A DNA stretch of 47,666 nt from Syntrophus sp034006265 (GCA_034006265.1 JAVETB010000011.1:1-47666), one strand, 5' to 3'. Shown: positions 7,775 through 15,988, counted from the first letter of the stretch. Notes: generated from the letters alone by a model not told the origin. Made by a program: numbers and translations.

Positions 7775-8095
7775 GGCTTTACCTCCTTATGAATGCCGAG
7801 GTCCGTGCCGTCTGGTCACGGACATTCCGTTAGCGCCCCCTCTTCACCTCCTTTCAGAAATTGCGCGCCTGTGTCACCTCTTTTGCCGTCCTGAAACCAC
7901 GAAGGAAAGGATCCATTCAGCGGCAGCGGGGAATTCGGATCGGAACATGGGCGGCTGCATTCAACCGAGCGAGACCAGTAACAAGAAAAGCGGGGGAAGA
8001 AAAAAATGGATACGGTCTTTTCCTCCCTGCAAACAAGCGGCGTCATCGTGGGCCTGGATATCCCGGGTACAGGGAACCTTTTTCCACGGATAAGA
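7775..8095 (-). other. Long untranslated leader of ccp
   Basis: About 315 nt lie between the predicted transcription start of ccp (near 8089) and its ATG. No gene with a convincing ribosome-binding site was found in it on either strand. A 24-codon open frame starting MFRSEFPAAAEW is present but lacks a Shine-Dalgarno sequence. The leader is long enough for a regulatory RNA structure; I recognise no known class. Confidence 0.45.
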
Positions 8096-8125
8096 ATTAT
8101 ACGCATCTGTCCCTTGAGCTGTCAA
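8096..8125 (-). promoter_or_regulatory. Consensus sigma-70 promoter for ccp
   Basis: Minus-strand TTGACA (8125-8120), an 18-nt spacer and TATAAT (8101-8096). Both hexamers match the consensus perfectly. It points towards ccp, whose start codon is about 315 nt downstream. Confidence 0.75.
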
Positions 8126-8199
8126 TAGCCAAATAGTCTCATAAAAGCAAATACTTGAATAGATAATATCGCCCATTTGGCCTGATGCTCAGGCAGGAG

Positions 8200-8228
8200 T
8201 TGACAAGCCCGCAGCCGGTATGTATACC
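8200..8228 (+). promoter_or_regulatory. Sigma-70 promoter for aguB-aguA
   Basis: TTGACA at 8200-8205, a 17-nt spacer, and TATACC at 8223-8228, about 50 nt before the aguB start. The -10 lies inside a palindrome (8215-8230). Confidence 0.65.
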
Positions 8229-8230
8229 GG
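8215..8230. promoter_or_regulatory. Palindromic candidate operator over the aguBA -10 box
   Basis: CCGGTAT, a 2-nt centre (GT), then ATACCGG: perfect 7-nt arms covering the -10 hexamer. This is the geometry of a repressor site that would block RNA polymerase. The cognate regulator is not encoded nearby and is unknown. Confidence 0.5.
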
Positions 8231-8280
8231 TAAGGATTCTGACGCGTTTTTTTCAGCGGACAAGGAGCAATGACCAGGGG

Positions 8281-9156
8281 ATGAACGAAAAGGAACGGAA
8301 GGTATCAGTCGGCCTGATTCAGACGGCCTGTGGACCGGACAGGGAAAGCAACCTGGGCCGCGCACTGGAAAAAGCGGAAATCGCCGCTGATCAGGGGGCG
8401 CAGATCCTCTGCTTCCAGGAACTTTTTACGTCTCTTTATTTCTGCGATCACGAAAACTATGACCGGTTCCAATGGGCTGAATCCGTTCCCGGACCGACCA
8501 CCGAACGCCTGCAGGAGCTCGCCCGGAAACGGAACGTGGTCGTTGTCGCCTCCCTTTTCGAGAAGCGGACCGAAGGCCTCTACCACAATACCGCCGCCGT
8601 CATTGACGCGGGGGGAGAATACCTCGGGAAGTACCGCAAGATGCACATTCCCGACGATCCCGGCTACTATGAAAAGTTCTACTTTGCGCCGGGCGATCTG
8701 GGGTTTCGCGTCTTTTCGACCCGTTATGCCCGGATCGGGACGCTCATCTGCTGGGACCAGTGGTATCCCGAAGCGGCCCGGATCGCCGCCCTTATGGGGG
8801 CTGAAATTCTCTTCTATCCCACGGCGATCGGCTGGGCGACATCTCAGGATTCGGAAACCAACCGGGAGCAGTTCGACGCCTGGCAGACGATCCAGCGGGG
8901 TCATGCCGTCGCCAACGGGGTGCACGTCGTCGCGGTGAACCGTACAGGAAGAGAGGGAGAAATGCTGTTCTGGGGCGGCTCCTTTGTTTCCAACCCCTTC
9001 GGGACGGTGCTCTGGCAGGCGCCGGCAGACGAAGAGGTCGTGCATGTCCAGGAGATCGATCTGTCCCTGACCGGCTTTTACCGGACCCACTGGCCGTTCC
9101 TGCGGGATCGGCGGATTGACGCCTACGGGGATCTTTCAAAACGTTTCCTTGATTGA
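8281..9156 (+). CDS. aguB: N-carbamoylputrescine amidase
   Basis: 291 residues of the carbon-nitrogen hydrolase (nitrilase) superfamily. The catalytic Glu-Lys-Cys triad is seen as CFQELFTSLYF, YRKMHIPDD and LICWDQWYPEAAR; the last two are diagnostic for AguB. The enzyme hydrolyses N-carbamoylputrescine to putrescine, CO2 and ammonia in the cytoplasm. The gene for the preceding step follows 15 nt downstream. Start: the ATG at 8281 begins the family-typical text. The only good Shine-Dalgarno (AAGGAG) precedes an ATG at 8270 that opens a four-codon frame ending in a TGA overlapping the 8281 ATG, so translation may be coupled to this mini-ORF. An upstream in-frame start at 8185 would add 32 atypical residues and lies before the promoter. 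Confidence 0.93.
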   Translation: MNEKERKVSVGLIQTACGPDRESNLGRALEKAEIAADQGAQILCFQELFTSLYFCDHENYDRFQWAESVPGPTTERLQELARKRNVVVVASLFEKRTEGLYHNTAAVIDAGGEYLGKYRKMHIPDDPGYYEKFYFAPGDLGFRVFSTRYARIGTLICWDQWYPEAARIAALMGAEILFYPTAIGWATSQDSETNREQFDAWQTIQRGHAVANGVHVVAVNRTGREGEMLFWGGSFVSNPFGTVLWQAPADEEVVHVQEIDLSLTGFYRTHWPFLRDRRIDAYGDLSKRFLD

Positions 9157-9171
9157 GTCCTTCCATCTCCT

Positions 9172-10230
9172 ATGAAGACACCGAAAGAACTGGGATATTA
9201 TTTTCCCGCCGAATGGCATCGACACGCCGCCACGTGGTTGAGCTATCCTCACAACGAGGCTTCCTGGCCGGGAAAGATCTCGACGATTTTCCCCGCCTAC
9301 CATTCGTTCATCAAGGAAATCAGCCGCGGTGAGATGGTCAACATCAACGTGACCGACGAGGCCATGGGCCGGCATGTCCGGGAGGAACTGGAAAAGATGG
9401 GCGTCGATCCGTCGCGGATTTTCCTTTACCTCCATCCCACCAATGACGCCTGGTGCCGGGATCACGGCCCGGCCTTCCTGATTGCCGGACGCCCGGACCT
9501 CAGACCGCCGAAAGTCATCGTCAACTGGAAGTACAACGCCTGGGGGAACAAGTATCCCCATGACCTGGACAATACCATCCCCGAGCGGATCGCCTCGCTC
9601 CTCGATCTTCCGGTGTTTTCCCCCGGGATTGTCATGGAGGGGGGCTCCGTGGAGTTCAACGGCGCGGGGACACTGCTCACAACCACGGCCTGCCTGCTCC
9701 ACGAAAACCGCAATCCATCATTGAACCGGGAACAGATAGAACAGGCCCTGCAGGACTTTTACGGGGTCGAGCAAGTGCTCTGGCTGGGTGAAGGGATCGA
9801 AGGGGATGACACCAACGGCCACATCGACGACATGACCCGGTTCGTGTCACCCGATACCGTCATCACCATGGTGGAGCCCGACCGGAAGGACGCCAATCAT
9901 TTCCCCCTGCACACCAACCTGCAAACCCTGAAATCGATGAGGCTTCTCAACGGCAAGTCCTTGAATGTCGTTGAAATTCCCATGCCGGATCCCGTCTATT
10001 ACGACGGGCAGCGCCTGCCCGCCTCCTACGCCAACTTCTACATCTGCAATGCCGGTGTGCTCGTCCCCATCTTCCGGTGCCCCAAGGATTCGCTGGCCAT
10101 CGACCTGCTCAGCCGATGTTTTCCCGACCGCCGGGTGATCGGCATCGACTCCGTGGAAATCATCTGGGGACTGGGGAGCTGGCACTGCCTCAGCCAGCAG
10201 GAGCCGGAGCGCCCCTCTCCTTGTCCTTAA
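9172..10230 (+). CDS. aguA: Agmatine deiminase
   Basis: 352 residues, the usual family length, in the peptidylarginine deiminase fold. It converts agmatine to N-carbamoylputrescine and ammonia. Visible motifs are the N-terminal GYYFPAEWHRHAATWLSYPHN, DAWCRDHGPAF, the GGSVEFNGAGTLLTTTACLL segment, DDTNGHIDDMTRF with the catalytic His/Asp, and the C-terminal SWHCLSQQEP, where the active-site Cys sits (GxxxHCxxQQ in the family). With aguB it completes agmatine to putrescine; arginine decarboxylase is not in the window. I see no clear terminator before the convergent porin gene 96 nt downstream. Confidence 0.94.
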   Translation: MKTPKELGYYFPAEWHRHAATWLSYPHNEASWPGKISTIFPAYHSFIKEISRGEMVNINVTDEAMGRHVREELEKMGVDPSRIFLYLHPTNDAWCRDHGPAFLIAGRPDLRPPKVIVNWKYNAWGNKYPHDLDNTIPERIASLLDLPVFSPGIVMEGGSVEFNGAGTLLTTTACLLHENRNPSLNREQIEQALQDFYGVEQVLWLGEGIEGDDTNGHIDDMTRFVSPDTVITMVEPDRKDANHFPLHTNLQTLKSMRLLNGKSLNVVEIPMPDPVYYDGQRLPASYANFYICNAGVLVPIFRCPKDSLAIDLLSRCFPDRRVIGIDSVEIIWGLGSWHCLSQQEPERPSPCP

Positions 10231-10326
10231 TCCCTTGAATTTGCAGCCCGATTATCCCACCCGTTTCACCCATGATCCCCCTGAACAGGCCGACACTCCG
10301 TAAAGAGTCCCTCCCGTCGCACCTGC

Positions 10327-11556
10327 TCAAAAAGCCACCCGCGCGCGCACGCCGAAGACCCAAAGGTCCCTGTTGTCCGCATCGCCGTTTGCATTCTTCA
10401 CCCACTGGATGTCGGGGGAGATGCGGAAATGGTCGTGAACCTTCAGATTGTAATAGAGTTCCACGTGATGCTCGTTCCCGGAACGGATGCCGCTGTCCCG
10501 GTCGGTTTCTTCCCAGTCGTCACCGATGATGGCCATCCTGTACGCCAGGCCGATGACATCATCCTGCCGACCGTAGAATTTCCCCGAACACTTCAGCCCC
10601 GCGCTCCAGGCATGTTTGATCTGTGAGACGCTGCCGCGCTGCCATCCATACCGGGCAAAGAGAGTCAACAGGTCGGTAATCTCCTGGTCGAGGGACAAAC
10701 CGATCCCGTAATTCTTCTCCCCGGTCTTGTCCGGATCCACCAGGTCGGCATGATCCTTGTTGTTGAACCAGCCGTAGAACCGATAATTCCCCTGACACTC
10801 GCCGATCTTCGGTTTGAAACCGATCTCTGCGATGGAAAAAACATCATCGAACAGGCTGTCCCCATCACCGTCCGCATCGGCAAATCCCACCCCGAACCCC
10901 AGGTCATCCCGAGGGGAGAACCAGATCATCGCCCCGATGCCGTTGTCATCGGGAAATTCCACGGCCAGGTTGTTCACGAATCCGCCGGAGAGGAACTGCG
11001 TCTTCTCGCAGTTGGCAACGGCATTCGTATCGAAGTCCGTTGTCAGATCGATCTTGCCGGCGCGAAAGCGCAGAAGTTCTTTGTACCAGGTATGTTCATA
11101 CCATACTTCCGAAAAAGTGAGTTTGTCCTCTTCATTTGCCGTATCATTGAAACCCGACAGCGTCGGTAGATCGCCATCGATGCCGTTTCCCGTTCCCGCC
11201 TCGGTCAGGAAGTATAACTTGCCGGAGGCAGCAACCGGTAGAGACGCTTCCAGATCGAAGGATATCGTGCCATCGGTTACGTTTCCTTTACGACTATGTC
11301 GCTTCTTTTCCCCGGCGGAACCCTGAACCACAGCCGTCGCTCCTCCGGCGATCTCGATCTTTTCGTACCAGCGCTTTTCTTCCTCCTTTTTTGAATCCGT
11401 TGCCGCCTGCTGCTCGAAAGCTTTCTCCAGACGTTCGAGTTTTTCCCTCAGGGCATTGATCTCCTCCCGCGAAATCGTGGATTCTTCAGCAAAGACGGCT
11501 GTTGAGGCAAGCAGGAGGACAAATCCCGAAATCATCCATATTCCAAAGCGTTTCAT
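10327..11556 (-). CDS. Outer-membrane porin, carbohydrate-selective OprB-like
   Basis: 409 residues starting at the ATG 11556 (AAGGA upstream). A Sec signal peptide (MKRFGIWMISGFVLLLASTAVFA) is followed by a short coiled coil (INALREKLERLEKAFEQQ). The rest is rich in alternating hydrophobic strands and ends in a C-terminal Phe (RARVAF), the outer-membrane beta-barrel signal recognised by the BAM complex. Segments such as FRAGKIDLTTDFDTNAVANCEKTQFLSG and the closing lines on FRISPDIQWVKN resemble the OprB carbohydrate porin family. An Asp-rich stretch (FADADGDGDSLFDD) may bind Ca2+. Substrate is unknown. It follows the iron operon but is separated from it by a terminator. Confidence 0.8.
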   Translation of the reverse strand: MKRFGIWMISGFVLLLASTAVFAEESTISREEINALREKLERLEKAFEQQAATDSKKEEEKRWYEKIEIAGGATAVVQGSAGEKKRHSRKGNVTDGTISFDLEASLPVAASGKLYFLTEAGTGNGIDGDLPTLSGFNDTANEEDKLTFSEVWYEHTWYKELLRFRAGKIDLTTDFDTNAVANCEKTQFLSGGFVNNLAVEFPDDNGIGAMIWFSPRDDLGFGVGFADADGDGDSLFDDVFSIAEIGFKPKIGECQGNYRFYGWFNNKDHADLVDPDKTGEKNYGIGLSLDQEITDLLTLFARYGWQRGSVSQIKHAWSAGLKCSGKFYGRQDDVIGLAYRMAIIGDDWEETDRDSGIRSGNEHHVELYYNLKVHDHFRISPDIQWVKNANGDADNRDLWVFGVRARVAF

Positions 11557-11587
11557 GTTCCTTATCGTCCTTTCCTGTAATATCAAT

Positions 11588-11639
11588 AAAAAAGGGGGCA
11601 ACGAGCATCCGGCATCATGTGCCGATCTCATTACCCCCT
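11588..11639 (-). terminator. Rho-independent terminator of the feo operon
   Basis: On the minus strand a long imperfect stem (GGGGGTAATGAG ... CTCGTTGCCCCC, with inner GGCA/TGCC pairing) is followed by six T. It lies about 55 nt past the last feo-operon stop codon and upstream of the porin gene. Confidence 0.85.
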
Positions 11640-11692
11640 CACTTCCCGGCTCCCAGCGCCGGGCCGTAGGTCTTCCCCTGTCCCTTTCTGAA

Positions 11693-11962
11693 CTAGGCGA
11701 TCTCTCCCAGAATTTTGGTCAACTTTTTTCGCAGCGCTTCAAGCTGCTTCGAACGGAAGGATTTTCTGGTATCCTCCAGAACCGAAATGGCATCCAAGAG
11801 CGTTTCCGTGAATTTCTGCCGAAGAGGGCAGCTTCCTGAAACACACGAAGATAAAACCGGGATGTCACCCCCTTTCCTGAGACAATCCAGAAGGCTCTCC
11901 TGATCCTTCAAGACCGCCTGGATCTCTTCGAGATTTCTTGCCAGGAGATCGTAATGGTTCAT
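11693..11962 (-). CDS. Small helical Cys-containing protein of the feo operon (unknown function)
   Basis: 89 residues, starting at 11962 in an ATGA overlap with the FeoB-associated membrane peptide gene. A longer frame exists but the coupled ATG is the natural start. It is mostly charged amphipathic helix (LLARNLEEIQAVLKDQESLL, and SKQLEALRKKLTKILGEI at the end). Cysteines are at 27, 40 and 45; the last two form LSSCVSGSCPLRQ. No signal peptide or membrane segment is seen. I do not recognise the family. Position as last gene of the ferrous-iron operon suggests a role with FeoB, perhaps binding metal through the CxxxxC loop. Confidence 0.65.
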   Translation of the reverse strand: MNHYDLLARNLEEIQAVLKDQESLLDCLRKGGDIPVLSSCVSGSCPLRQKFTETLLDAISVLEDTRKSFRSKQLEALRKKLTKILGEIA

Positions 11963-12132
11963 TTTCCGCCATCCTGCTTGAAAGCTGGTTGCCCCATCTC
12001 TCTGCGGGCACAGCTGGTACAGCCGCCCGCACAATGGCAGCGGAAATTTCCGCCCGACAGGGTTTTATGATAGAATGCCCCGATCCCAACAACGGCAGCA
12101 GCGATGATGCCGGCCACAAGCACCATTTCCAT
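11959..12132 (-). CDS. FeoB-associated Cys-rich membrane protein
   Basis: 57 residues, ATG at 12132 preceded by GAGGAGG. The first 20 residues (MEMVLVAGIIAAAVVGIGAF) form one membrane helix. A short cytoplasmic tail follows with CHCAGGCTSC, four cysteines in ten residues. This is the usual layout of the small FeoB-associated Cys-rich membrane protein found directly after feoB in many bacteria. Its role in ferrous-iron transport is presumed but poorly defined. It lies 15 nt after feoB and overlaps the next small gene by 4 nt (ATGA). Confidence 0.85.
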   Translation of the reverse strand: MEMVLVAGIIAAAVVGIGAFYHKTLSGGNFRCHCAGGCTSCARREMGQPAFKQDGGK

Positions 12133-12147
12133 GGCCCCATCCTCCTC

Positions 12148-14307
12148 TCAGATCCCGATGCCCAGGAATCTGCCCGTTTGAAAGACGATCACCGTCAGCA
12201 CATAGGCCATCAGCGTCAGCCCTCCGAGCTGGAACAGCGCCCACCGCCACGAATTGCTCTCTCTCCTTGTCACGGCAATGGTCGCCATGCACGGCGCGCT
12301 GACAAGGCAGAAGAGCATGATGCAGAAGCCGACCAGGGGGGAATAGTTTTTTTGCAGCTTCACCCGCAACGTATCAGACTCCTCGTCGGCTTCCCCAAGA
12401 GAGTAAACAATGCCCAGCTGGGCGACGAAAACCTCTTTCGCGGCAAATGCCCCGATGAGGGCCGTGCCGATTCTCCAGTCGAATCCCATGGGTTTCAGAA
12501 GAGGCTCCAGGGCATATCCGATCCGGCCGGCCACGCTGGAGAGAAGGGCGTCTTCCTGCTCCTCGTTGGCGATGGATGCGAGCTTCTCCGCCTTCTCCTC
12601 CTCCCCGACCTGTTCCATCGCGACGGCCTGCCGGGCCCTCTCATAACGGCTTGCCTCTTCATCGGACAGGCCGGGAAAGGTCGTCATTGCCCATAGCAGA
12701 ATGGAAATCCCCAGAATGATGGTCCCGGCCTTTTTCAGATAGAGCCACCCCCGTTCCCACATGTGGATCAGGACGCCCCTGAGCGTCGGCAACCGGTAGG
12801 GCGGCAGCTCCATGACAAAGGGGACGGATTCTCCCTTCAGGACCGTGAGGCGCAGGAGCTTCGCACTGGCGAAGGCCAGGAGGATGCCGAGGACATAAAT
12901 CATCCACAGTATGGGGCCATGCCATGCCTGCGGGAAAAAAGCCGGAATGATGAGCGCGTAGATCGGCAGCCGGGCGCCGCAACTCATGAGCGGAACCACC
13001 ATCATGGTCGTCAGCCTGTCCCGCCGGTTTTCCAGCGTACGGGTTGCCATAATCGCCGGTACGGAGCAGCCGAAACCGATGAGCATCGGGATGAAACTCT
13101 TGCCGTGCAGCCCGATCTTGTGCATCAGGCGATCCATGATGAAAGCCGCCCGGGCCATGTAGCCCGTGTCTTCCAGGATCGCAATGGCCAGAAAGAGCAG
13201 CAGAATGTTCGGCAGAAACACGACGACCCCGCCCACTCCGCCGATGACGCCATCCATCAGGAGGGACTTCAGCAGGCTTTCCGACCCTTCCGGCCACCAC
13301 CCTGCCATTTTTTCCCCCATCCAGCCGAAGAGAGCTTCAAGCCAGCCCATGGGCGGATCGCCCAGGGTAAAGGTCAACTGGAAGACGAGATACATCAGTC
13401 CCAAAAATATCGGAAGGCCAAGAACACGGTTCGTCACGACGGCGTCAATCCTGTCCGACATGGTATGACGGATCTCGATGGTGGAGCGGGCCGCCTCCTG
13501 GCAGACACCGGAAATAAATCCATACCGGCAACCGGCAATGGTTGTCTCGGGCTGTTCCCCAAGGATCTTCTCCACATGGGCCGTGCTTTTCTCGATCTGG
13601 GCATGCAACTCCGAGGAAGCGACCGCATTCCGCAATTCCTTGTCGTTTTCCAGCAGCTTCACGGCCAGCCATCGCGCATCGTATTTCCCGTCGAGTGAAT
13701 TGGCCTTTTTGATGAGTGCCTCGATCCTGCCAATCTCTTCCTCAATCTCCGGTCCATAGCTGATAGCCGCAGGCCGGCCGTTGCCCGCGTTGTCGACTGC
13801 CGGCTCGCTTTCTTCAGCAGTCAGCACGATGGCGTCGAGAAGTTCTTTCATCCCGCTGCCCTTGTTTCCCGTCGTCTGGACAATCCGCGCCCCGAAATAC
13901 CGGGAAATCTTCTCGATATCGAATTCATATCCCCGCGCCTTAGCCATATCACTCATATTGAAGGCCAGAACGAGCGGCACGCCGAGCTCCATGAGCTGAA
14001 CAGCGAGATAGAGATTCCTCTCCAGGTTGGATGCATCCAGGATGTCCACGACCACATCGGGCATTTCGTCGATAAGAAAATTTCTCGCCACGAGTTCCTC
14101 CGCCGAGTAGGCGGTCAGACTGTAGGTACCGGGCAGGTCGACGATCTTCAGTTCAGTATCTCCATGACGGAGGAAACCCTCCTTGCGCTCCACCGTCACA
14201 CCGGGATAATTCCCCACATGCTGGCGGGCACCGGTCAGATTATTGAATATCGTTGTCTTTCCGGAGTTCGGGTTGCCTGCAAGGGCAACGACGATCTTTG
14301 ATTTCAT
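12148..14307 (-). CDS. feoB: Ferrous iron transport protein B
   Basis: 719 residues. The N-terminal G domain shows the G1 P-loop GNPNSGKTTIFN (residues 11-22), NYPGVTVE (switch I), G3 DLPGTYSL and G4 NMSD. A helical linker domain follows to about residue 280. The C-terminal half has about eight membrane segments, with the paired Gate regions (GCSVPAIMATRTLENRRDR and SAPCMATIAVTRRES) that carry conserved Cys residues of the Fe2+ path. It imports Fe2+ across the inner membrane. The upstream gap to feoA holds a perfect 20-nt palindrome of DtxR-box type, so feoB may be controlled separately from the regulator gene. Confidence 0.97.
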   Translation of the reverse strand: MKSKIVVALAGNPNSGKTTIFNNLTGARQHVGNYPGVTVERKEGFLRHGDTELKIVDLPGTYSLTAYSAEELVARNFLIDEMPDVVVDILDASNLERNLYLAVQLMELGVPLVLAFNMSDMAKARGYEFDIEKISRYFGARIVQTTGNKGSGMKELLDAIVLTAEESEPAVDNAGNGRPAAISYGPEIEEEIGRIEALIKKANSLDGKYDARWLAVKLLENDKELRNAVASSELHAQIEKSTAHVEKILGEQPETTIAGCRYGFISGVCQEAARSTIEIRHTMSDRIDAVVTNRVLGLPIFLGLMYLVFQLTFTLGDPPMGWLEALFGWMGEKMAGWWPEGSESLLKSLLMDGVIGGVGGVVVFLPNILLLFLAIAILEDTGYMARAAFIMDRLMHKIGLHGKSFIPMLIGFGCSVPAIMATRTLENRRDRLTTMMVVPLMSCGARLPIYALIIPAFFPQAWHGPILWMIYVLGILLAFASAKLLRLTVLKGESVPFVMELPPYRLPTLRGVLIHMWERGWLYLKKAGTIILGISILLWAMTTFPGLSDEEASRYERARQAVAMEQVGEEEKAEKLASIANEEQEDALLSSVAGRIGYALEPLLKPMGFDWRIGTALIGAFAAKEVFVAQLGIVYSLGEADEESDTLRVKLQKNYSPLVGFCIMLFCLVSAPCMATIAVTRRESNSWRWALFQLGGLTLMAYVLTVIVFQTGRFLGIGI

Positions 14308-14350
14308 GGGAATTATCGCCCCTCCTCCCCAAGATTAGCATCACCATATG

Positions 14351-14370
14351 AATTTAGGAATTCCTAAATT
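14351..14370. promoter_or_regulatory. DtxR-type operator upstream of feoB
   Basis: AATTTAGGAATTCCTAAATT is a perfect 20-nt palindrome between feoA and feoB. Its core TTAGGnnnnCCTAA also occurs in front of the DtxR-family gene at 15415-15461, making this a likely iron-responsive site. Confidence 0.7.
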
Positions 14371-14385
14371 TTATGGCAAAAAAAA

Positions 14386-14601
14386 TTATTCCACCATGAT
14401 CTTCTGCGCCATACCTCGGCCCAGCATGATCCGGCTGCCCTTGACGGCAATGATGAAAGGACCCCGGAAGGAATTCTGGAGCACTTCGATCTCCACGCCC
14501 GGCACCAGTCCCATGGCCGTCAACTGGCCCTGAAGTCCACGACCGGCGTCCACGGCCACGAGCTTGACGCGTCTTCCCGGCTGTACAATGGTCAACGGCA
14601 T
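14386..14601 (-). CDS. feoA: Ferrous iron transport protein A
   Basis: 71 residues from the ATG at 14601 (GAGG upstream); a GTG three codons earlier is possible. It is a single SH3-like FeoA domain: MPLTIVQPGRRVKLVAVDAG, LTAMGLVPGVEIEVLQN, then a basic closing strand SRIMLGRGMAQKIMVE. FeoA is a small cytoplasmic partner of FeoB. It sits 33 nt after the DtxR-type regulator gene, which itself ends in a FeoA-like domain, and is followed by the palindrome at 14351. Confidence 0.93.
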   Translation of the reverse strand: MPLTIVQPGRRVKLVAVDAGRGLQGQLTAMGLVPGVEIEVLQNSFRGPFIIAVKGSRIMLGRGMAQKIMVE

Positions 14602-14634
14602 GGGCAACACCTCACAGATAGATTCGACTGCGGC

Positions 14635-15393
14635 CTAGAGGGATTCAATCTCAACCCCCTCGGCTTCCTCTTTCCGCAGGGAAAGATGATAGCCTTTCAC
14701 TTTAATATCAATAGGATCGCCAAGAGGTGCAATGCGTTCCACTTCAACGACGGCGCCGGGAGTGACTCCCATTTCAACAATGCGCTTGCTTGTTTCTCCC
14801 CGGACCTTGATCTTCAGGACTTTTCCCTTCTGTCCGGGCTTCAGATCCTTCAAGTTCAAGATATTCATTACTTGACGATCTCCTTTCCTCTTCCTTTTTC
14901 TGAACTCATCAAGGGTAATGGAAATGCATTTTTCACAATTTTCCTCTGTATCCCCCTGGTCGCAGTGGTGGCTGAATCCCGCAATCCACTTGGATCCGCC
15001 CCGGGGACAGACCTCGATGAATTCGGCGAACTGGATGAACCGCTCCAGGATATCCCTGGGAATGGAATGCTCCATCTGGCAGGCCGCTTGATCAGCATTG
15101 GTTTCTTCAACGGCGAGGACCTTGACGAAAAAATCCCGCAGGACTTCGTGGCGACGGATAACATCCCTGGCAGCGGTCTTTCCATCGGTAGTCAGGGATA
15201 TAACATCATAAGGAGCATAATTAATCAGTTTCTTCTCGGCAAGGGAGCGCAGGGCGCCGGTTACCGACGCATTGCTTACCTTGAGCCTTCTGGCGATGTC
15301 CTTTGGCCGCACCGCCTGTTTCTCCGCGATGATCTGGAAAATCGCTTCCAGATAATCTTCCAAACTGGCTGTCAGGGTATCGGTCAAAATCAT
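14635..15393 (-). CDS. DtxR/MntR-family metal-dependent repressor with C-terminal FeoA domain
   Basis: 252 residues from the ATG at 15393 (GAGGAG upstream). The N-terminal winged helix reads SLEDYLEAIFQIIAEKQAVRPKDIARRLKVSNASVTGALRSL. A dimerisation and metal-binding domain follows with HEVLRDFFVKVL and the metal-ligand-like CQMEHSIP. A Cys-rich stretch (HHCDQGDTEENCEKC) sits before a linker, and the last ~75 residues are a FeoA/SH3-like domain. Such proteins repress iron- or manganese-uptake genes when metal-loaded. The nested palindrome 22 nt upstream of its start implies autoregulation, and the related palindrome before feoB implies control of the transporter. Confidence 0.9.
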   Translation of the reverse strand: MILTDTLTASLEDYLEAIFQIIAEKQAVRPKDIARRLKVSNASVTGALRSLAEKKLINYAPYDVISLTTDGKTAARDVIRRHEVLRDFFVKVLAVEETNADQAACQMEHSIPRDILERFIQFAEFIEVCPRGGSKWIAGFSHHCDQGDTEENCEKCISITLDEFRKRKRKGDRQVMNILNLKDLKPGQKGKVLKIKVRGETSKRIVEMGVTPGAVVEVERIAPLGDPIDIKVKGYHLSLRKEEAEGVEIESL

Positions 15394-15414
15394 TTCTCTC
15401 TCCTCTTGAAGCAG

Positions 15415-15461
15415 CATATGTTTAGGATTGCCTAATCATTTAGGGCAGACCTAAACATATG
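15415..15461. promoter_or_regulatory. Double, nested DtxR-type operator before the regulator gene
   Basis: The outer arms CATATGTTTAGG (15415-15426) and CCTAAACATATG (15450-15461) are a perfect 12-nt inverted repeat. Inside lie two DtxR-like boxes, TTTAGGATTGCCTAA (15421-15435) and TTTAGGGCAGACCTAAA (15439-15455), about one and a half helical turns apart. This suggests cooperative binding of two dimers. Confidence 0.7.
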
Positions 15462-15483
15462 TCAAGTTGTTTTTTAAAAGGTT

Positions 15484-15981
15484 TTAATGACCAGCCCTCA
15501 CGGCTTTTGCCGCATCAACCCTATTCTTCAGTGATTTCAATGCCTCCCCCCCATCCTCTCGTCTTAAGGCCGCAGTCCGGGTTTATCCAGAGCCGTTCTT
15601 TGGGGATGTATCCGGCAGCCCGTTCAATCAATTCCCGGATCTCTTCTCTGCTCGGCACCCGGGGACTGTGGATATCATAGACCCCCGGGCCCTCTGGAAA
15701 TAGGTGTCCGGCCCGATGCCCGAAGGCTTCGCGCCGTAACGTTCCGGAACGGCGCCAAGCATCACGGCGGTGTCCAGGACATGATCATAGAGGGAAAAAT
15801 CGCCGGTGGCGACATAGGAAAGACCACTGTCCCTTTGAATCTTCCAATGGCGTTCTTTTAGGGAATCAGAAACCTCGATGAGCTCTGGCTTGGATAAGGC
15901 CCCGGCCCAGTAATCCTCAAGGGCCTTTTTCAGTTCACGGCGGGCTCCGATGCGCGGGGACCCCAAAACATGCGTCTTCAT
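15484..15981 (-). pseudogene. metE: metE (cobalamin-independent methionine synthase), internally deleted and frameshifted
   Basis: Reading from the ATG at 15981 the first ~100 residues are plainly the MetE N-terminus (MKTHVLGSPRIGARRELKKA ... GDFSLYDHVLDTAVMLGAVPERY ... DTYFQRARG). The text then jumps, in another frame, to the MetE C-terminus (GPGVYDIHSPRVPS, then RLWINPDCGLKTRGW). MetE is normally about 750 residues, so some 580 are missing, including the catalytic core. The junction is out of frame, near 15680-15690, in a GGGCCCGGGG tract that would encode both sides. A run of seven G (near 15546-15552) adds a second frameshift before the original stop at 15484. The gene cannot make MetE. 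Its leader still holds a cobalamin riboswitch. Confidence 0.9.
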
Positions 15982-15988
15982 TCTGCTA

